DNA of 64,000 bases. Origin: Prosapia bicincta. Lineage: Eukaryota; Arthropoda; Insecta; Hemiptera; Cercopidae. The stretch spans positions 2,420,001-2,484,000 of the forward strand of contig JBAIZL010000006.1 in NCBI GenBank assembly GCA_036971475.1, written 5' to 3'. The position numbers and the translations under genes are program-made. The notes beneath the pieces were generated by a model. The model was not told the origin of the DNA. It searched no databases and saw nothing but the letters and a program-made list of their open reading frames with translations. This document shows, one piece after another, positions 10,858 through 22,972 of this stretch; the first letter of the stretch is position 1, and every line of letters begins with the position of its first letter.

Positions 10858-11346
10858 AAAAAAGACTTTTTATTAATGAATAATTTTCTGAAAAATTACA
10901 TAATATTTATTAGCAATTTAGTTAAAAAAATTCATTGTATCAATTCATGTATCATTATATCAGGCCTGAATGTTAATGATTCTGTGATTCATAGCTGTTA
11001 AGTTTAGGAGAAGGAGAGTGAAAGAGAGACAGAGAGATTAAAAAAATAGTTTGTTTTATTCATATTAAAATTATGTATTTTTTTTAGTTGGACAACTTCT
11101 AAAATCTGAAGAAATTAAAATATACAATAAAAGAATTATAATGTCTTATCCTATATGAAGAACAATGAACACCATTTAACAAACTGTTATGCAGTGTAAT
11201 AACAAATGTCAACTTGTATTTAAAAAAACTCCCTTCTTTTATCAACTATATTTTAATATTGTATTTTTATAATCATTAAAAATATTTACTTATTTAAAAT
11301 ATTTACAATATACAATAAAATATAAATATCTATCCCTAATGCTTAA

Positions 11347-13565
11347 CACATTGACTGCAGGTGACCATACAGTGCTGTCATTAAGAAGCCCTTTTGATGT
11401 GAGGATCACGGCAAACAATTAATTGTCAGTTCCTTTTTTCCTCTTAATGCCCCCTACTAACTCTAACATGAAATAATGGCGATTCCCTTGACCCCCATTG
11501 CATCAAAAACTTCAAAATTGTCTGAAAATATTTGCTCTTCTATTCTAGTTATTCTCTTAGAGGAAAATCGCAAATGAATTATTTTCTTATATATTTATTA
11601 TTAATTATTATTTTTATTTAAAATAATTATAATCACTATAAAATATTCTATAATGTCAAAATCCATTGTGTTTTTTTAATACCTTTTACTTTGAATTATT
11701 TCATTTCATTTTGAAGTCTAGTACTTAAAACACATTAAACAAATGTTGAAATTTAGAAAGGTTCTCTAAACACCGGAATTTATTTAATACCAGAGAAGTT
11801 TGTTGCATTTGGGTATTAATTAAGGCATTGCGATTCAAGGACGAGCTTCGCTCATCATGGATTTTTGTCATTAATTTAAAAGAGCAATTGTTTGCTTTAA
11901 AAGTGTTAATTCGCTATGATATGTTATGTATAAGACTGCATGTTCGTGTTATCTAAGGAATATTTATCACTTCTCGAAACAGCATAAGGTATTTTTAGCC
12001 CATAATTTGTGCTTTAACAGACTTTCTAGGCAAAATAGAACCTTTCATCAATTTTTATGTTAAGTGAAGTTTTCCACTCTGTATAGATTTTACTTGGTGT
12101 AGGTCAGGAGCTTGTTTCTTGTGTGAAAATGCCAAATCTGCAGTGTCTGAGATGGACCTTTTATTGCAAGAGAGTGAAAGGGAATGAAGTGACATTGTAA
12201 AGTTAATACATGTACACAAAGAGTACTTCAAATTCTGTCACTTTAAAATACTATTATAAAATAAAAAATATAAATATTTTTAAAGTTAGAATATTTATGT
12301 ACAACTAAAGTAAACAATGTTAGAGGGAGCCTATAAGCTGACTTCAAATAATTATTACAAAAAATAAAAAATAAATGAGGTCTGAAAGAATGAAGTAAAA
12401 ATTGCACCTATATAAAACAATATAATATTTAGTTTTTCATAAGTGAGAACATTTTTTAGGTGAGTACAACTCAGTTACGCAAAAAATTAACTGCACCCTC
12501 TGAGTGTGTAATTAGCCCCTTGATACGTTAATAAATGACTATTTGTGTAAAATTTAACTAGTCAAAAACAAATCTAGTCAAATTCATAAATTTTGAAATC
12601 AAAACTAACTAGTAAATACTACCTTTAATTTTAGGACATAATTATGTTCTAAAAAAAATGTATGCAGTTCTCTTGCATTATAATTACTTTGGGAGATATT
12701 GGCAACAATTCAAAGCCAACAATAATTTTGTAAAAGCCAAGACCATTCTGAACCCAATGAAACCTAATGGGAGATTCTACCAGAAACAAACAATATAATT
12801 TTTTTAAAGTCAATTCCTACTTTAATCAACAAAGAAAAATTTTATTTTATAATTACAATTAATAATAATATGAATATACATATGTCAGAATAACAATATT
12901 AAGTGGCAAAATAGAAAGCAAATTTCCTTCCAATTTTCCAATTTCCTTTCTATGTATGGTGTTGTACTATTATTTTTTGCTATTTATAAGTTTTCTTTTT
13001 TTTGTCACTTGCATTGTGTTGCAGTTTCTTTTCACTTTCCTTTTGTATTGTCCGTTAATGAAGCAAGATTCGATATGGTTAATCCAATTTGTTTGTTTAT
13101 TTTATTCTTTTTATTAATTTTTAATCCTAGAGCATTATTTATGATATTGTGGAGCAATAATTTAAGGTTATGCAATGGAAGTTTCAACGACATTCAGATG
13201 AGAGCAAAAGAAAAATCTCTGAGAAAAAAGGTACTTTTCAAGCTATGGGAGAGTAGACTCAGTGCCAAAGCGCTAGACTCCGGGCATAAAGCTACTCAGT
13301 TCGAATCCAATCCCAAATTTGTATAATTTAACTATTGAAATAGTTGAAAACTGTATTAACATCAATTGTCATCCACTATAGCTTAAAAGAAATGTATTTG
13401 AATTTGATCGGATGAATAAAAAACTACTAACGATTAAAAACTTGTACAAGATATATATCAGGAGAAAATGAGGTAATAGAAGGAATTGAAAAAAGGGTTT
13501 TATATCTGAGCAAAAAGGCCTCGGCACTGCTAGTCCCTTTGACTCGGGCTGCCACAGTCAATGTG
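11347..13565. mobile_element. TTAA-flanked element, piggyBac-like, about 2.2 kb, non-coding
   Basis: TTAA at 11343-11346 and 13566-13569 flanks the inverted ends CACATTGACTG and CAGTCAATGTG. TTAA duplication with such ends is the hallmark of the piggyBac superfamily. No transposase is recognisable. The SINE-like element at 12810-13489 is inserted near the right end. Diverged internal pieces recur at 20950-21320, 23440-23660 and 40880-41220, so this is an old, once abundant family. Confidence 0.6.
12810..13489 (+). mobile_element. SINE-like element, second copy with tRNA-like block
   Basis: Ends TCAATTCCTAC and AGGAATTGA as at 10261. The tRNA-like block (about 13242-13320) has GAGTAGACTCAGTGCC as a plausible A box and AGTTCGAATCC as a near-canonical B box. 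The 124-codon open frame at 12952-13326 falls inside this element and shows no protein family features. Confidence 0.6.
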
Positions 13566-13569
13566 TTAA

Positions 13570-14050
13570 AAGATATTTAATTTATCAACAAATATTTTTT
13601 ACAAAATCTGAAAGACTTATGTACAAAAATACAAATAATGAAACCCGCCTTATGTTAAATTTTTCACTATTTAGAATTATTAACACCAATATATTATTAT
13701 CTTGTCACGGTGTAGTTGATCCTTTCATTCTTGTAAAAGCAAAAATTGATGAAAAACCACCCGAACTGGCTAAAAAATAATACAATTTTTAACAAAATAT
13801 AAAACAAATTTATATAAATCAAAATTTAAATTAAAATACGACCATCTCATTTGAGAAGATTTTTGAAATAAATGTAATTTAGTTACATTATAAATAGACA
13901 TTAAAGTTTTTTTTAAAAAAGATGTGTTTTTAAAATTTAACTTACACAAAATTTAAAAAAAACAAGTAAAATTATTCAATTTATTAATCTAGTGAATGAT
14001 TTGTCATTTATTAACAAAAATAAAATGATGAGGTGTACACTTGAAAACAA
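13570..14050. other. AT-rich stretch without recognised features
   Basis: Nothing recognised on either strand. Confidence 0.5.
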
Positions 14051-14115
14051 AATTTTTTGTTGAACAAAAACTTGGTTGGTACGTGAGTCAAGAAACACTG
14101 ATTTATAAAAACTTT

Positions 14116-14157
14116 GGCTACGTTTCTACAACTAAATTTTCGTTTTCATTCAGGCCT
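14116..14157 (-). ncRNA. Hammerhead-like motif, left arm, degraded
   Basis: Minus strand: AGGC, core CTGAATGA (one base longer than CTGATGA), a degraded stem II, GAA, self-complementary ACGT, A and return GCC. Stem I GGC/GCC pairs fully; stem II no longer does. Confidence 0.4.
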
Positions 14158-14226
14158 GAACTCTTCTATTGTACTATTTTCAATGCTATTAGAACCAGTA
14201 TCACTGGTTCTAGTACAAAGGAGATC

Positions 14227-14268
14227 AGGCCTGAATGAGGACGACAATTTAGTCGTTGAAACATAGCA
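14227..14268 (+). ncRNA. Hammerhead-like motif, right arm
   Basis: GGC (14228-14230), core CTGAATGA (14231-14238), bulged G, stem II GACGAC and GTCGTT around AATTTA, GAA (14258-14260), ACAT, A, then GC. Stem II pairs over six positions including one G-U. The extra base in the core and the short stem I make activity doubtful. Confidence 0.45.
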
Positions 14269-14344
14269 GAATTTTTAATAAATCAATATTTCTTGACTTG
14301 CGTATCAACCGAGTTTTTGCTCAACAAAAATTAAATGAATTTAA

Positions 14345-16370
14345 AAAAAAAATAATAACTACTCTCCCCTCTCACTAATTTTCTTACTCTCCCTCTCTCA
14401 CACCATAACCTCAGAGAATGAGCTTGTAAATCTGACTCCCTCCCATATTTTTACTCCATTCTTAGAAGAGCTTCATGTGCATTTTTAATATCATGTTTCC
14501 TCCAATTATCTCTCATCTTGTATAAGGGAATAGTGGGTAAGATATCTCACTTGATATTGATAGTATGTTTTCTTCAAGATACTTTGCATACATAAAACAA
14601 ATTCCTTCTGTATATCCCATGCCGCAATTCTCATTAGATCTTTTATAGGTAATAATATTCTAAACTGACTGATCAACTAAAATGCCCAGAACTAGGGTAA
14701 TTTTCTAAAAAGGTGATTTTCAGCTCCATGCAAGTACATCCAACTGCTTTATAATCTATTTAGTGTGTTATATTCCGGTTTAAACAATTAAAGAAGATGG
14801 TTTACATACAAAGAGATATACAAGATAAAGCATGTATACAAAAACTGAAACCGTAAAAAAATATGAGAACTCCTCGGGAAATTTCATAGATTTGTATCAA
14901 ATGGTTGATACAAGTAACATGGAAGTTATTTTTAAGTAAAAATATAACGTTTTGACAATTCTGACAAAAAAATAATTTGTGGAAAGTATTTTATAAAAAA
15001 CACCCTGTATGATCTTGTAGCAAGTACTAGCTTGCATTAAATTTAGGATGCCTGTTGATACATCTTGTACTGATCTAAATTGTAGAAAAACCAAAACTGA
15101 AGAAGCCATTTGCTTGGAGCGGCAGGAAATCAGAATCTTCCTGTCTGGTACAGTAGAAAATTTTGAGAAGCCTTGATATATTTACAACACTGTGTTTTAT
15201 AATTAATCAAAGTGGGATACAATGTTATTATTTTGGAAACCCATGAAAATATTCTTGAACTTTGCTTAACTAAGTTATGATGGTTGCTGAACCACATTTT
15301 CTATGGACCTCTGAGCCTTCCTACTATCTGACGATTTTCCAACACAATAGAAATATTATTCGTGGCTATACTGTTTTAAATAATTATTGAATTTAAAAAA
15401 TAATTATCAATACTGTTTTCTTTTCCTGATCTTTAAAATGAAATGGGGTTTGAGTTTTTATGACCACTTTAAACTTTTTTTCATTATATTCACTTTTACA
15501 CACTAGATATACTTTTGAACCAACTTTTACTCATTTTTGTTGACTTTACCTTGCAAATTTTTGTTTACTAATATGTTTAAACAATTTTTAGGTCAATAAT
15601 TTATTGAATACAATTTACAATTTTCTCTCTCTCTCTCTCTCTCTGTGTGGGTTCTTTTAAATACTTTTATTATTCCATTATTTTTCAAATATTATTTCAT
15701 TTTATATAATACACAACATAAGTTAATTTCGATATTTAATTTTAGGAGACTTGCAATGGATCCTAGGCTTGCTATAGAATGAGTTAAAACCTGTACATTG
15801 TAATCAAAGTGAAATGTTTGCACAAACTACAAAACTCTTTTCAATTCAAAGTTTTTTTCACAAAAATATTATCTACAATATAAGAGCCAATTGCTAGCTG
15901 ATAAAAACTGAAATAAATACCTATTTCACTTAAAACTTAAGACAATTTCCTGTTTTATTTTATATGTTCATACTTCAAAATATATAAAAGTGAGCTGTTG
16001 AATTAAAAACTACTTGCACATCATAAATTTCCAGAAAGACCTTTCACTTACTGTTACCAAAAAATTATACAAAAATAACTTTCAAAGAGTTAATCTGTAT
16101 GAAATATTTCTTTGCAGGGTAAATTCATATCAGCTTTTTTTTCTATGCAAAAAATATTTAAAAAAAAAAACAAAAATTGGCAACTTTATAATACAGATCT
16201 AAAACCAATGTAACACATATTGGATTCTGGCCTTTGGCAATAAATTAATCATGGGAGTTCAAACAGTTTCTCTTTTATCACTAAATATTTTTGATATTTA
16301 ATTTCTACTAAACATTAATTTTTTTTTCTATTTAATGTAAGATACAATAGCTCTCAATTGCACTCTCAAA
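14345..16370. other. AT-rich stretch with one CT microsatellite
   Basis: A (CT)n run is at about 15623-15643. No exon, transposase or RNA gene was recognised. Confidence 0.5.
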
Positions 16371-16422
16371 CAGCAATTACATCGATTGCAAGAAAACAAT
16401 TGCATGTCGATTGAGACTCTCC

Positions 16423-16912
16423 AACTTAATAGAAAGTGGCTGGACATTGTACCTGAAGTGGATCCCAAACCATGTTAGCGTAGAAGAGAAAAAAAAGGCC
16501 GATGTTCTCACTAAAAACGGCAGTGCTCTCCAGCAACCACCTGGCCCTTAGTCCTACTCTTGTGAAAAGACCGCAATCAACCAAGCGGTAAACAACTGGA
16601 CCAGAACACGCAACAAGCAAGCCAGCATAGGTAAGAATTGGGCTAAGCTGATAGGCTCTCCCATACCCCGAAACTTGCCTAGAGATGGAGCACTACCACT
16701 GGCCACGACTAACTGGCAGCCCATCTGCACCGCATCGGGTTAAGCGCAGACGCGGCCTGTACGCTGTGCCAACACCTCAGGATGGACACAGCCCACCTAG
16801 CCCTTAGCAGCCAACTCTATGGACGAAAGAAGACAAATACAGGGAGATCGCCCTCCTCTACTAGTCAGCGCGCCGCCAAATGGCTAACCTGACAAGGGTG
16901 GGCGTTGGCTAG
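16423..16912 (+). pseudogene. Non-LTR retrotransposon relic: RNase H and C-terminal zinc-finger-like tail
   Basis: Plus-strand reading in broken frames gives WIPNHVSVEEKKKADVLTKN (RNase H end; the family usually reads WIPSHVGV-like, then ADxLAK), followed by LSADAACTLCQ-like and MDTAHLALC-like pieces and finally ARRQMANLTRVGVG with a stop at 16910-16912. This is the usual 3' end of Jockey-like insect retrotransposons. The stop is followed at once by TAAGTAAGTA, as expected for a short tandem tail. Several internal stops and frameshifts make it dead. Confidence 0.75.
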
Positions 16913-17133
16913 TAAGTAAGTACAATAACTGCTAAAAGATTAAGTTATAAACCAAATAACGTCTAAGGTAAAAACTACCAAGGTCATAACATTTAACTAC
17001 TTGTTACTGTTGAAGTTTGTAAGAAAAAACATATTTGTTAAAGCTGATCTGTAACAGCTGAGAAGATGTTTGTCAAGCTCATCTTCGAGTCTACATATTT
17101 TCCTTCCATTCAACAAAGGGAATGCCTGAATTT

Positions 17134-17281
17134 GTGTGTGTGTGTGTTTGTGTGTGTGTGCGTGTGTATGTATGTAACAATGTAATTTAGTTCAACTGAT
17201 GTATTGTACATTTTTTATTCAAGTGTCAAACTATATTTGATTATAAATATAACACACATTTTACATATAAAATATATATAA

Positions 17282-17337
<56 letters not shown>
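17134..17337. repeat. Microsatellites (GT)n and (AT)n
   Basis: A (GT)-rich run is at 17134-17172 and an uninterrupted (AT)n of about 50 bp at 17287-17337, followed by a GA-rich tract to about 17385. Confidence 0.95.
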
Positions 17338-17339
<2 letters not shown>

Positions 17340-17760
17340 CAGAGAGAAAGAGAGAGAGAGAAAGCAAGAGAGAGAGTGAAGGAGGTGGACACCAAACATT
17401 CACACACACACTGTATATATGAGGAGTATTTCAACACAAAGCATTCTTACATACTCGTATTTTGTAATCTTAAATGAATAGGGAAATGGACAATTGATGA
17501 ACTATTGAAGTCACACATCCAAATTACCTGATCAACTGCCTAGGAAGTAATATAAAGATGAACCTATGTTCAGCAACAACACGCAAATCAAACATAAATG
17601 TTCTTTGCTAATGTTGCAAGGTGTTATTATTCTTCATATCTTCAAATATATATCAAACCAATTTTACTTTTCTATAACAAAAAAAAACCTCATCATCACA
17701 GGTTTGTGCCAATTCCTACCACAGGTTTTTAATTAAAAAATTCAAACAACTTTTAAATAG

Positions 17761-19377
17761 TGCTTCAAAACCAAAATTACATTGCAATAGTTTAGGATAG
17801 ATAAAATTATTAGCAGGGTACTTTAATTCAATCAATTTCACTGAATTATTTGGCTTCTTGAAGATAAATTTCAACAAAACTTAAGAATGAAGCATTTTTT
17901 AAAATTTAAAGTAAACTACGAGGTCTGTTCAAAAAATACACTGACTGTTTGAATTTCGTGGCTCAAGTTAGTTTCAGAAGAATCCGCTTGGTGTCGCTAG
18001 GTTCGTATAAATCAGCTGATTGAAACGCAGTATTTTAGTCGCAGATATCTTTATTTGTTGATGAGTTACACACAGTTTAGTAAAAAGTGTTTTTTTCGTT
18101 TGTCGGATTGTAAAATGGACAGCCTGAAGGAGCAACAAATTGCTGTGAAATTTTGTGTAAAACTAGGGAAATCTGCTACAGAAACATTTGTCATACTTAA
18201 CACGGCCTAAGGCGATGTTGCCATGAAGCGTACTGCATGTTTCAAGTGGCATGAATGTTTCAAGGGTGGCCGACAGTCGATTGGTGACGATGAGCGTCCT
18301 GGACGTCCTTCAATGTCAACTGATGACCCACACTTTGACAAAATCAACACCCTGGTGCGCGAAAATCGACGTCTGACCATTAGGGAGCTTTCCGAAGAGT
18401 GTGGGATATCAGCTGGATCTTGTTACGAGATTTTGACCGAAAAATTGAAGATGCACAGCCTCGCTGTGAAATTTGTGCCACGCCTGATGACCGACGACCA
18501 AAAAGCCAATTGCGTCCGGGTTTGTCGGGCACTGCTTGATCGTTCAAATGAAGATGAGAACTTTTTGTCAAGAATTATAACCGGTGATGACATTGAAACG
18601 AAGGTCCAATCTTCCCAATGGGTGAGTCAAACGTCCCCAAGACCCAAAAAAGCTCGCCAAGTTCGGTCGAATTTCAAGGTGATGCTGACAGTTTTTTTTT
18701 ATGCTAAGGATGTTGTTCACTACCGAGTACCTCCCTGAAGGCTCTACAGTCAACCAGATTACCTACATTGAAGTACTGAAACGTCTGAGGGACGCCGTCC
18801 AATGCAAAAATGCCAGAACTGTGGAGAAGTGATAACTGGTTTTTCCATCACGACAACGCTCCAGCTCACTCAGCACTCAGAACTCGTGAGTTTTGGCCAA
18901 ACACTCGATCATTGTTCTTCCCCTCCCCATACTCACCTGACCTTGCTCCTTGTGACTTTTTCTTATTCCCAAAACTAAAAAAACCCCTCAAAGGAAGAAG
19001 ATTTGAAACGATTTCGGAGATTAAGGCAAATGCGACGAAGGAGCTGAACGTCATCACAAAAGAAGCGTACCGGGACTGTTTTAACAAGTGGAAACACTGT
19101 TGGGATAAGTGTGTGCGTTGGGGAGGAGAGTACTTTGAAGGAGACACAAAGCGGATTCTCCTGAAACTAACTTGAGCCGCGAAATTGAAACAGTCTGCGT
19201 ATTTTTTTTAACAGACCTCGTAGTTTACTTTAAATTTTAAAAATGCTTCATTCTTAAGTTTTGTTGAAATTTATCTTCAAGAAGTCAAATAATTCAGTGA
19301 AATTGATTGAATTAAAGTACCCTGCTAATAATTTTATCTATCCTAAACTATTGCAATGTAATTCTGGTTTTGAAGCG
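17761..19377. repeat. Inverted repeat of about 158 bp flanking a mariner exactly at its TA sites
   Basis: The left arm 17761-17918 and right arm 19221-19377 are reverse complements with only about three differences. The innermost bases are GTAAACTA and TAGTTTAC, directly touching the mariner ends. Without the mariner and one TA the locus would be an uninterrupted palindrome with ACTAGT at its centre. No third copy of the arm was found in this window. Confidence 0.9.
17919..19220 (+). mobile_element. Mariner element copy 2 (type A), degraded
   Basis: Inverted ends CGAGGTCTGTTCAAAAAATAC and AACAGACCTCG, flanked by TA on both sides (17917-17918, 19221-19222). The reading starts at 18115, stops at about 18208, continues open 18223-18738, then after a frameshift 18810-19175. 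The ESWVYGY segment following the first catalytic GD (near 18585) is deleted. [16 protein letters not shown] and [17 protein letters not shown] keep the second and third catalytic D with 34-residue-type spacing. Inactive. Confidence 0.92.
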
Positions 19378-19468
19378 CTCATCTAATTATACAAGGAAAA
19401 ATATATGTTGTCAAAAGAAAACTATGATTTATTATATTTTGAATTTTATATTGTACTATATGATGTCA

Positions 19469-20686
19469 AGTCAATTATTGTCCGCAATTTAGTTATATTT
19501 TTAATTATGTTGGTAGTACTGTCATTTTGCGTTGATGATTCATTCTTTTTTTATTTGTTATGTCTATTCATATTTCAAGCTGCTACGTTAGTTTTTCATT
19601 ATTGCTATTGTGCTGTTAATTATGGCTGCTCTGCTTTCTATTTGCAACAAAGAAATATAAGAAGAATAAGTGATCTGTTTTTGGTGGTATCTAGGTGTAT
19701 CAAGGGGCAGAAATTCATTGAAGACTTTTGATATAGTACAGGAACAGTGTTTTACCACAAAGGAATGTCTATAAATGAATTTAAAAACTAAAATATTGTC
19801 ACACAATGAAGAAACCGATCAAACGTTTACCGTCACAAATGAGGAAAACATTGGGCATTCAAGTGAAATGGTTCTCTTAGGCAGACGAGTAACTATTGAC
19901 AAAATGGTACATCGTCTGCAAATTAGTCAAGGTTCAGCCTATGAAATCATCCACAACAGTCTGGGGTTTCATAGAGTTTGTGCAATATGGAACTCAAAAT
20001 AACTCACACAGTTGCATAAACAAACACGTTTGGACATTTGCCATAAACATTTGGATCGCTATGGTAACGAACGGGACAACTTCTTAGACAAGACCATTAC
20101 TGGTGACGGAACATGGATCCATCATTACAAGCCGGAGAGTAAACAGCAATGGAATGGAAAGATTCAAATTCGCTGTGTAAGAAAAAGTTCAAGACCTAAC
20201 GTTCGCAGAAAAACAGATGCATACAGTTTCTTGGGACTTACTAGAACATTCTGAGAAAAGGCGCACAACTACAAACAGTGTATATCACAGTGAGATGCTT
20301 ACAGGCATGCTAAAGCCTGCAATTCGAAACAAACGCTAATAACTGCTATCAAAAGGTGTTGTATTGTTGCACGAAAATGCCCGCCCACATACTGCTGAAA
20401 CGCTCCAGAAACTCAATTTTGAAGTACTGACTCATCCTCCATATAGGCCCGATCTTGCCCCTCCTGATTGTCAATTGTTTGGTTCACTCAAAGAAGCATT
20501 GAATGATGGGGTTCATTCCTTTCTCCCAGTTGAATTGCAAACCTTCTTTTATGAGGGCATCAGGAAGATTGTACAACGATCGAGTGCTTTAAAAAGCAAG
20601 GGGACTAAGTAAAAAATTATGTACATATAAGTTTCCTATTTGATTACAATAAAATTTTGTAACTACATTGCGGATAATTATTGACT
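19469..20686 (+). mobile_element. Mariner element (type C), degraded
   Basis: Inverted ends AGTCAATTATTGTCCGC and its near-complement at 20670-20686, with TA at 20687-20688 (the left TA has become CA). Transposase pieces at 19775-20002, 20012-20254 and 20364-20612 show an HTH-like ISQGSAYEIIHNSLGF, TITGDGTWIHHY (first catalytic D kept), LHENARPHTA (second D changed to E) and PDLAPPDCQLFGSLKEAL (third D kept). Stops and frameshifts separate the pieces. It is a family distinct from types A and B. Confidence 0.88.
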
Positions 20687-20949
20687 TACTCTTGTATTTG
20701 TGCAATTAATTTTAACAATTCACCTCATTTTACAAACTAGAGGTTGTACAATTTTAGATCTAACTATTGTGATCATCATTTGAATGATTATATAAAAAAG
20801 AAATGAAAAGTTATATTGAGTTAGTACAACCAGATTAGACAATAATGAAAAATGTAATGACAAATATTGGAGCAAGAAATTAGTTAGTAAAAATGAATAA
20901 TTCAAACTATGGATCTATAAACCAATATGAAAATGATTTTTTTTTAAGT

Positions 20950-21320
20950 TTCATTTACAGACATTTAAAGTTCCATTTGTCCTATTACATTCTACAGACG
21001 AAGTCAGCTCATCATGAATTTCATTGTTTGCTCCAAGAGAGTTTATTTTCTAAAATCTCATACACGAGACTAGATGTCTGTGCTGTCTAAAGAATATTTA
21101 TTGCTTTTCAGACTTGCAGCATAAATAAGATAGATAATTTATAGTTCATAATTTGTCCTTCTATTAGAGGATCTAGACATAATGAAACTAATCATAAGTT
21201 TTTATGTCAAGAACATTGAGTGGAGCTTCTCACTTATAATTTTTAATCAGTGTAGCTCAGTAGCTTATGTCTGTTGTGTGCCGTTTTACTGTGTGAAAAT
21301 GGAAAGTCTGTGGTCATCCA
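20950..21320. repeat. Diverged internal piece of the TTAA-flanked 2.2-kb family
   Basis: Alignable by eye with 11820-12170: CTCATCATG, ATTGTTTGCT, TCTAAAGAATATTTAT, GCAGCATAA and TGTGTGAAAATG-type landmarks appear in the same order. It probably continues in broken form at 23440-23660, split by the elements at 21866 and 22690. Confidence 0.5.
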
Positions 21321-21865
21321 AGGTGGATCATTAAACGGAAGAGTGAGAATAAGTTAAATGACAATGAGGATTTAGTGTGACTGTCCATGTCAGTTCATGG
21401 ATGAATTTAGTAATAGTGATTTTGTAAATATCGACAATATTCCACAACACGAACACTGATCTCCATATATCTGGTCCTTTGCCTCCACACATTTGTCTGT
21501 TATCAACACCACATGCAACAGTTATTAATTCATTGTGCACAGCTTGTCTTAAATTAGGCTCATGAAATATTAGAAAAAATGGAAATAACAATAAATTTTG
21601 TTTCGAACAAAAATCCCAATGTAGTAAGAAATATCCCATTTAAAGGACTTCAGAATTTAGACAAAAATATATTTACAAAGAAAGGGATGATTTTACAAAA
21701 TTAGACATTTTTAGTGTTTTTTTTGCAGCGACAATTTTTTTGAAATGATAATACAAAAAACTAACAATTATACAAAGAATCAGAAAAATCACCTCAAAAT
21801 TAAAAACATGAAGTTTGATAGTAACTGGACAGCCCCTACAAGGGATGAAGTACAAAGCTATTTGG

Positions 21866-22490
21866 CAGTAGAGCACCAGAAATCCAGATCAATTGGGACC
21901 GGGACCCATCCGGACCACTGATTTATCCGGATTTCAAACTATCTTTAAACTACTGTATATTATTGATATTTCATTAACTATAAATCTATTTTAATGCTTA
22001 TAGTATCTTGTAAGTTTGAAATAAACCAGGAATTATTACAAAATAGATGTCAGAGGGCATAAAAAAACAAAATAATTTAGTGAAAATGATATGTAGGGAA
22101 AAGTTTATGGAAACAGACTTGTGGTGATGTTACAATTGAAAAATTGCTATTACAGATGAATAATAGTATCAAAAGCATATTATATGACAAATTAGTTTAA
22201 TAATAAATATTATTATTTTTCTGATGGGTTACAATACACGTATTGGTTAGTGTGCAGAACATATAAATCTAAAAAACTTAGATTATGATTAAATATATTG
22301 TATATTGCAAATTAAATTTAGTTATGACACATTTTTTAAAAATTATATTATCTTCTTTGGGTTTACAGCAAAAGGTAATACTTAGTTTAGATATGTATTG
22401 TAGTGGTGCCAATTGCCGCTCACGCTGAAACAATGATCCGGATTTTCGATGCTTTGGATTTTAGACATCCGGATTACTGATGCTCTACTG
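21866..22490. mobile_element. Non-autonomous pogo/Tigger-like element, second TIR type
   Basis: Starts CAGTAGAGCACCAGAAATCC and ends GGATTACTGATGCTCTACTG, with TA after the right end. Both ends carry repeated ATCCGG/CCGGAT words. It is 625 bp with no transposase remnant recognised. Confidence 0.7.
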
Positions 22491-22689
22491 TATATATATA
22501 ATAATGTGACAAATGAAAAAATCGTTTATTTGTATGTATTGTTAAAAAAATTTATTAGGGAAACCAATTTTTATAGAAATTATTCCTATTGCCAGGTTTA
22601 TGTCTATATTTAGGACCTTTTATGATGAATCGGTGGAAGAGCAAACTGATAAACAGAAAATTTGAGGTCTATAGTAATATTTTTCAAAA

Positions 22690-22972
22690 CTTAAAGAAAC
22701 CGAAAATGAAATGAGCGCTGGAAAGATATGGAGAGGGCCTGGCACACACACTGCTATTACCAGATTGCCTACCTAGAGTGAAAGCTGTTGCCAGATTCAG
22801 AATGTTAATGGGCCCAGATATTTGCCTTCTGTGCAATTTTCAAAAGATGGACGGCCCACATCTTCGGAATCGTACAGCATTGCAAGATGTGCAAGACCAA
22901 AGCCAGCATTGTCTGTACTGGGAGGCTAAGAGAAGAATGGCAGAAATGCCAAGATATAGCATTAGATAAAGT
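22690..22972 (+). pseudogene. Non-LTR retrotransposon relic: 3' tail of the ORF2 protein
   Basis: Frame pieces read LPRVKAVARFRMLMGPDICL, then CNFQKMDGPHL (a decayed Cys/His segment) and YWEAKRRMAEMPRYSIR near a stop. This is the family's usual sequence after RNase H. It shares the closing YWxAxRxMA motif with 16423-16912 but is a different, shorter remnant. Confidence 0.7.

Larger units (their letters stand above)
14058..14340. mobile_element. Palindrome with hammerhead-like arms
   Basis: Imperfect inverted arms run from TTTGTTGAACAAAAACTTGG to its counterpart near 14335, with the axis near 14195 and an inner hairpin AGAACCAGTATCACTGGTTCT. Both arms contain a hammerhead-like layout pointing outward. 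A poly-purine/pyrimidine stretch follows from 14345. Confidence 0.6.

Noticed and set aside
12952..13326. 124-codon open frame as a gene
   Set aside because: It lies wholly inside a SINE-like element, is low-complexity at the start and runs through the tRNA-like block.
19405..19731. 108-codon hydrophobic open frame
   Set aside because: It overlaps the left end of the type C mariner and is a product of T-rich sequence.
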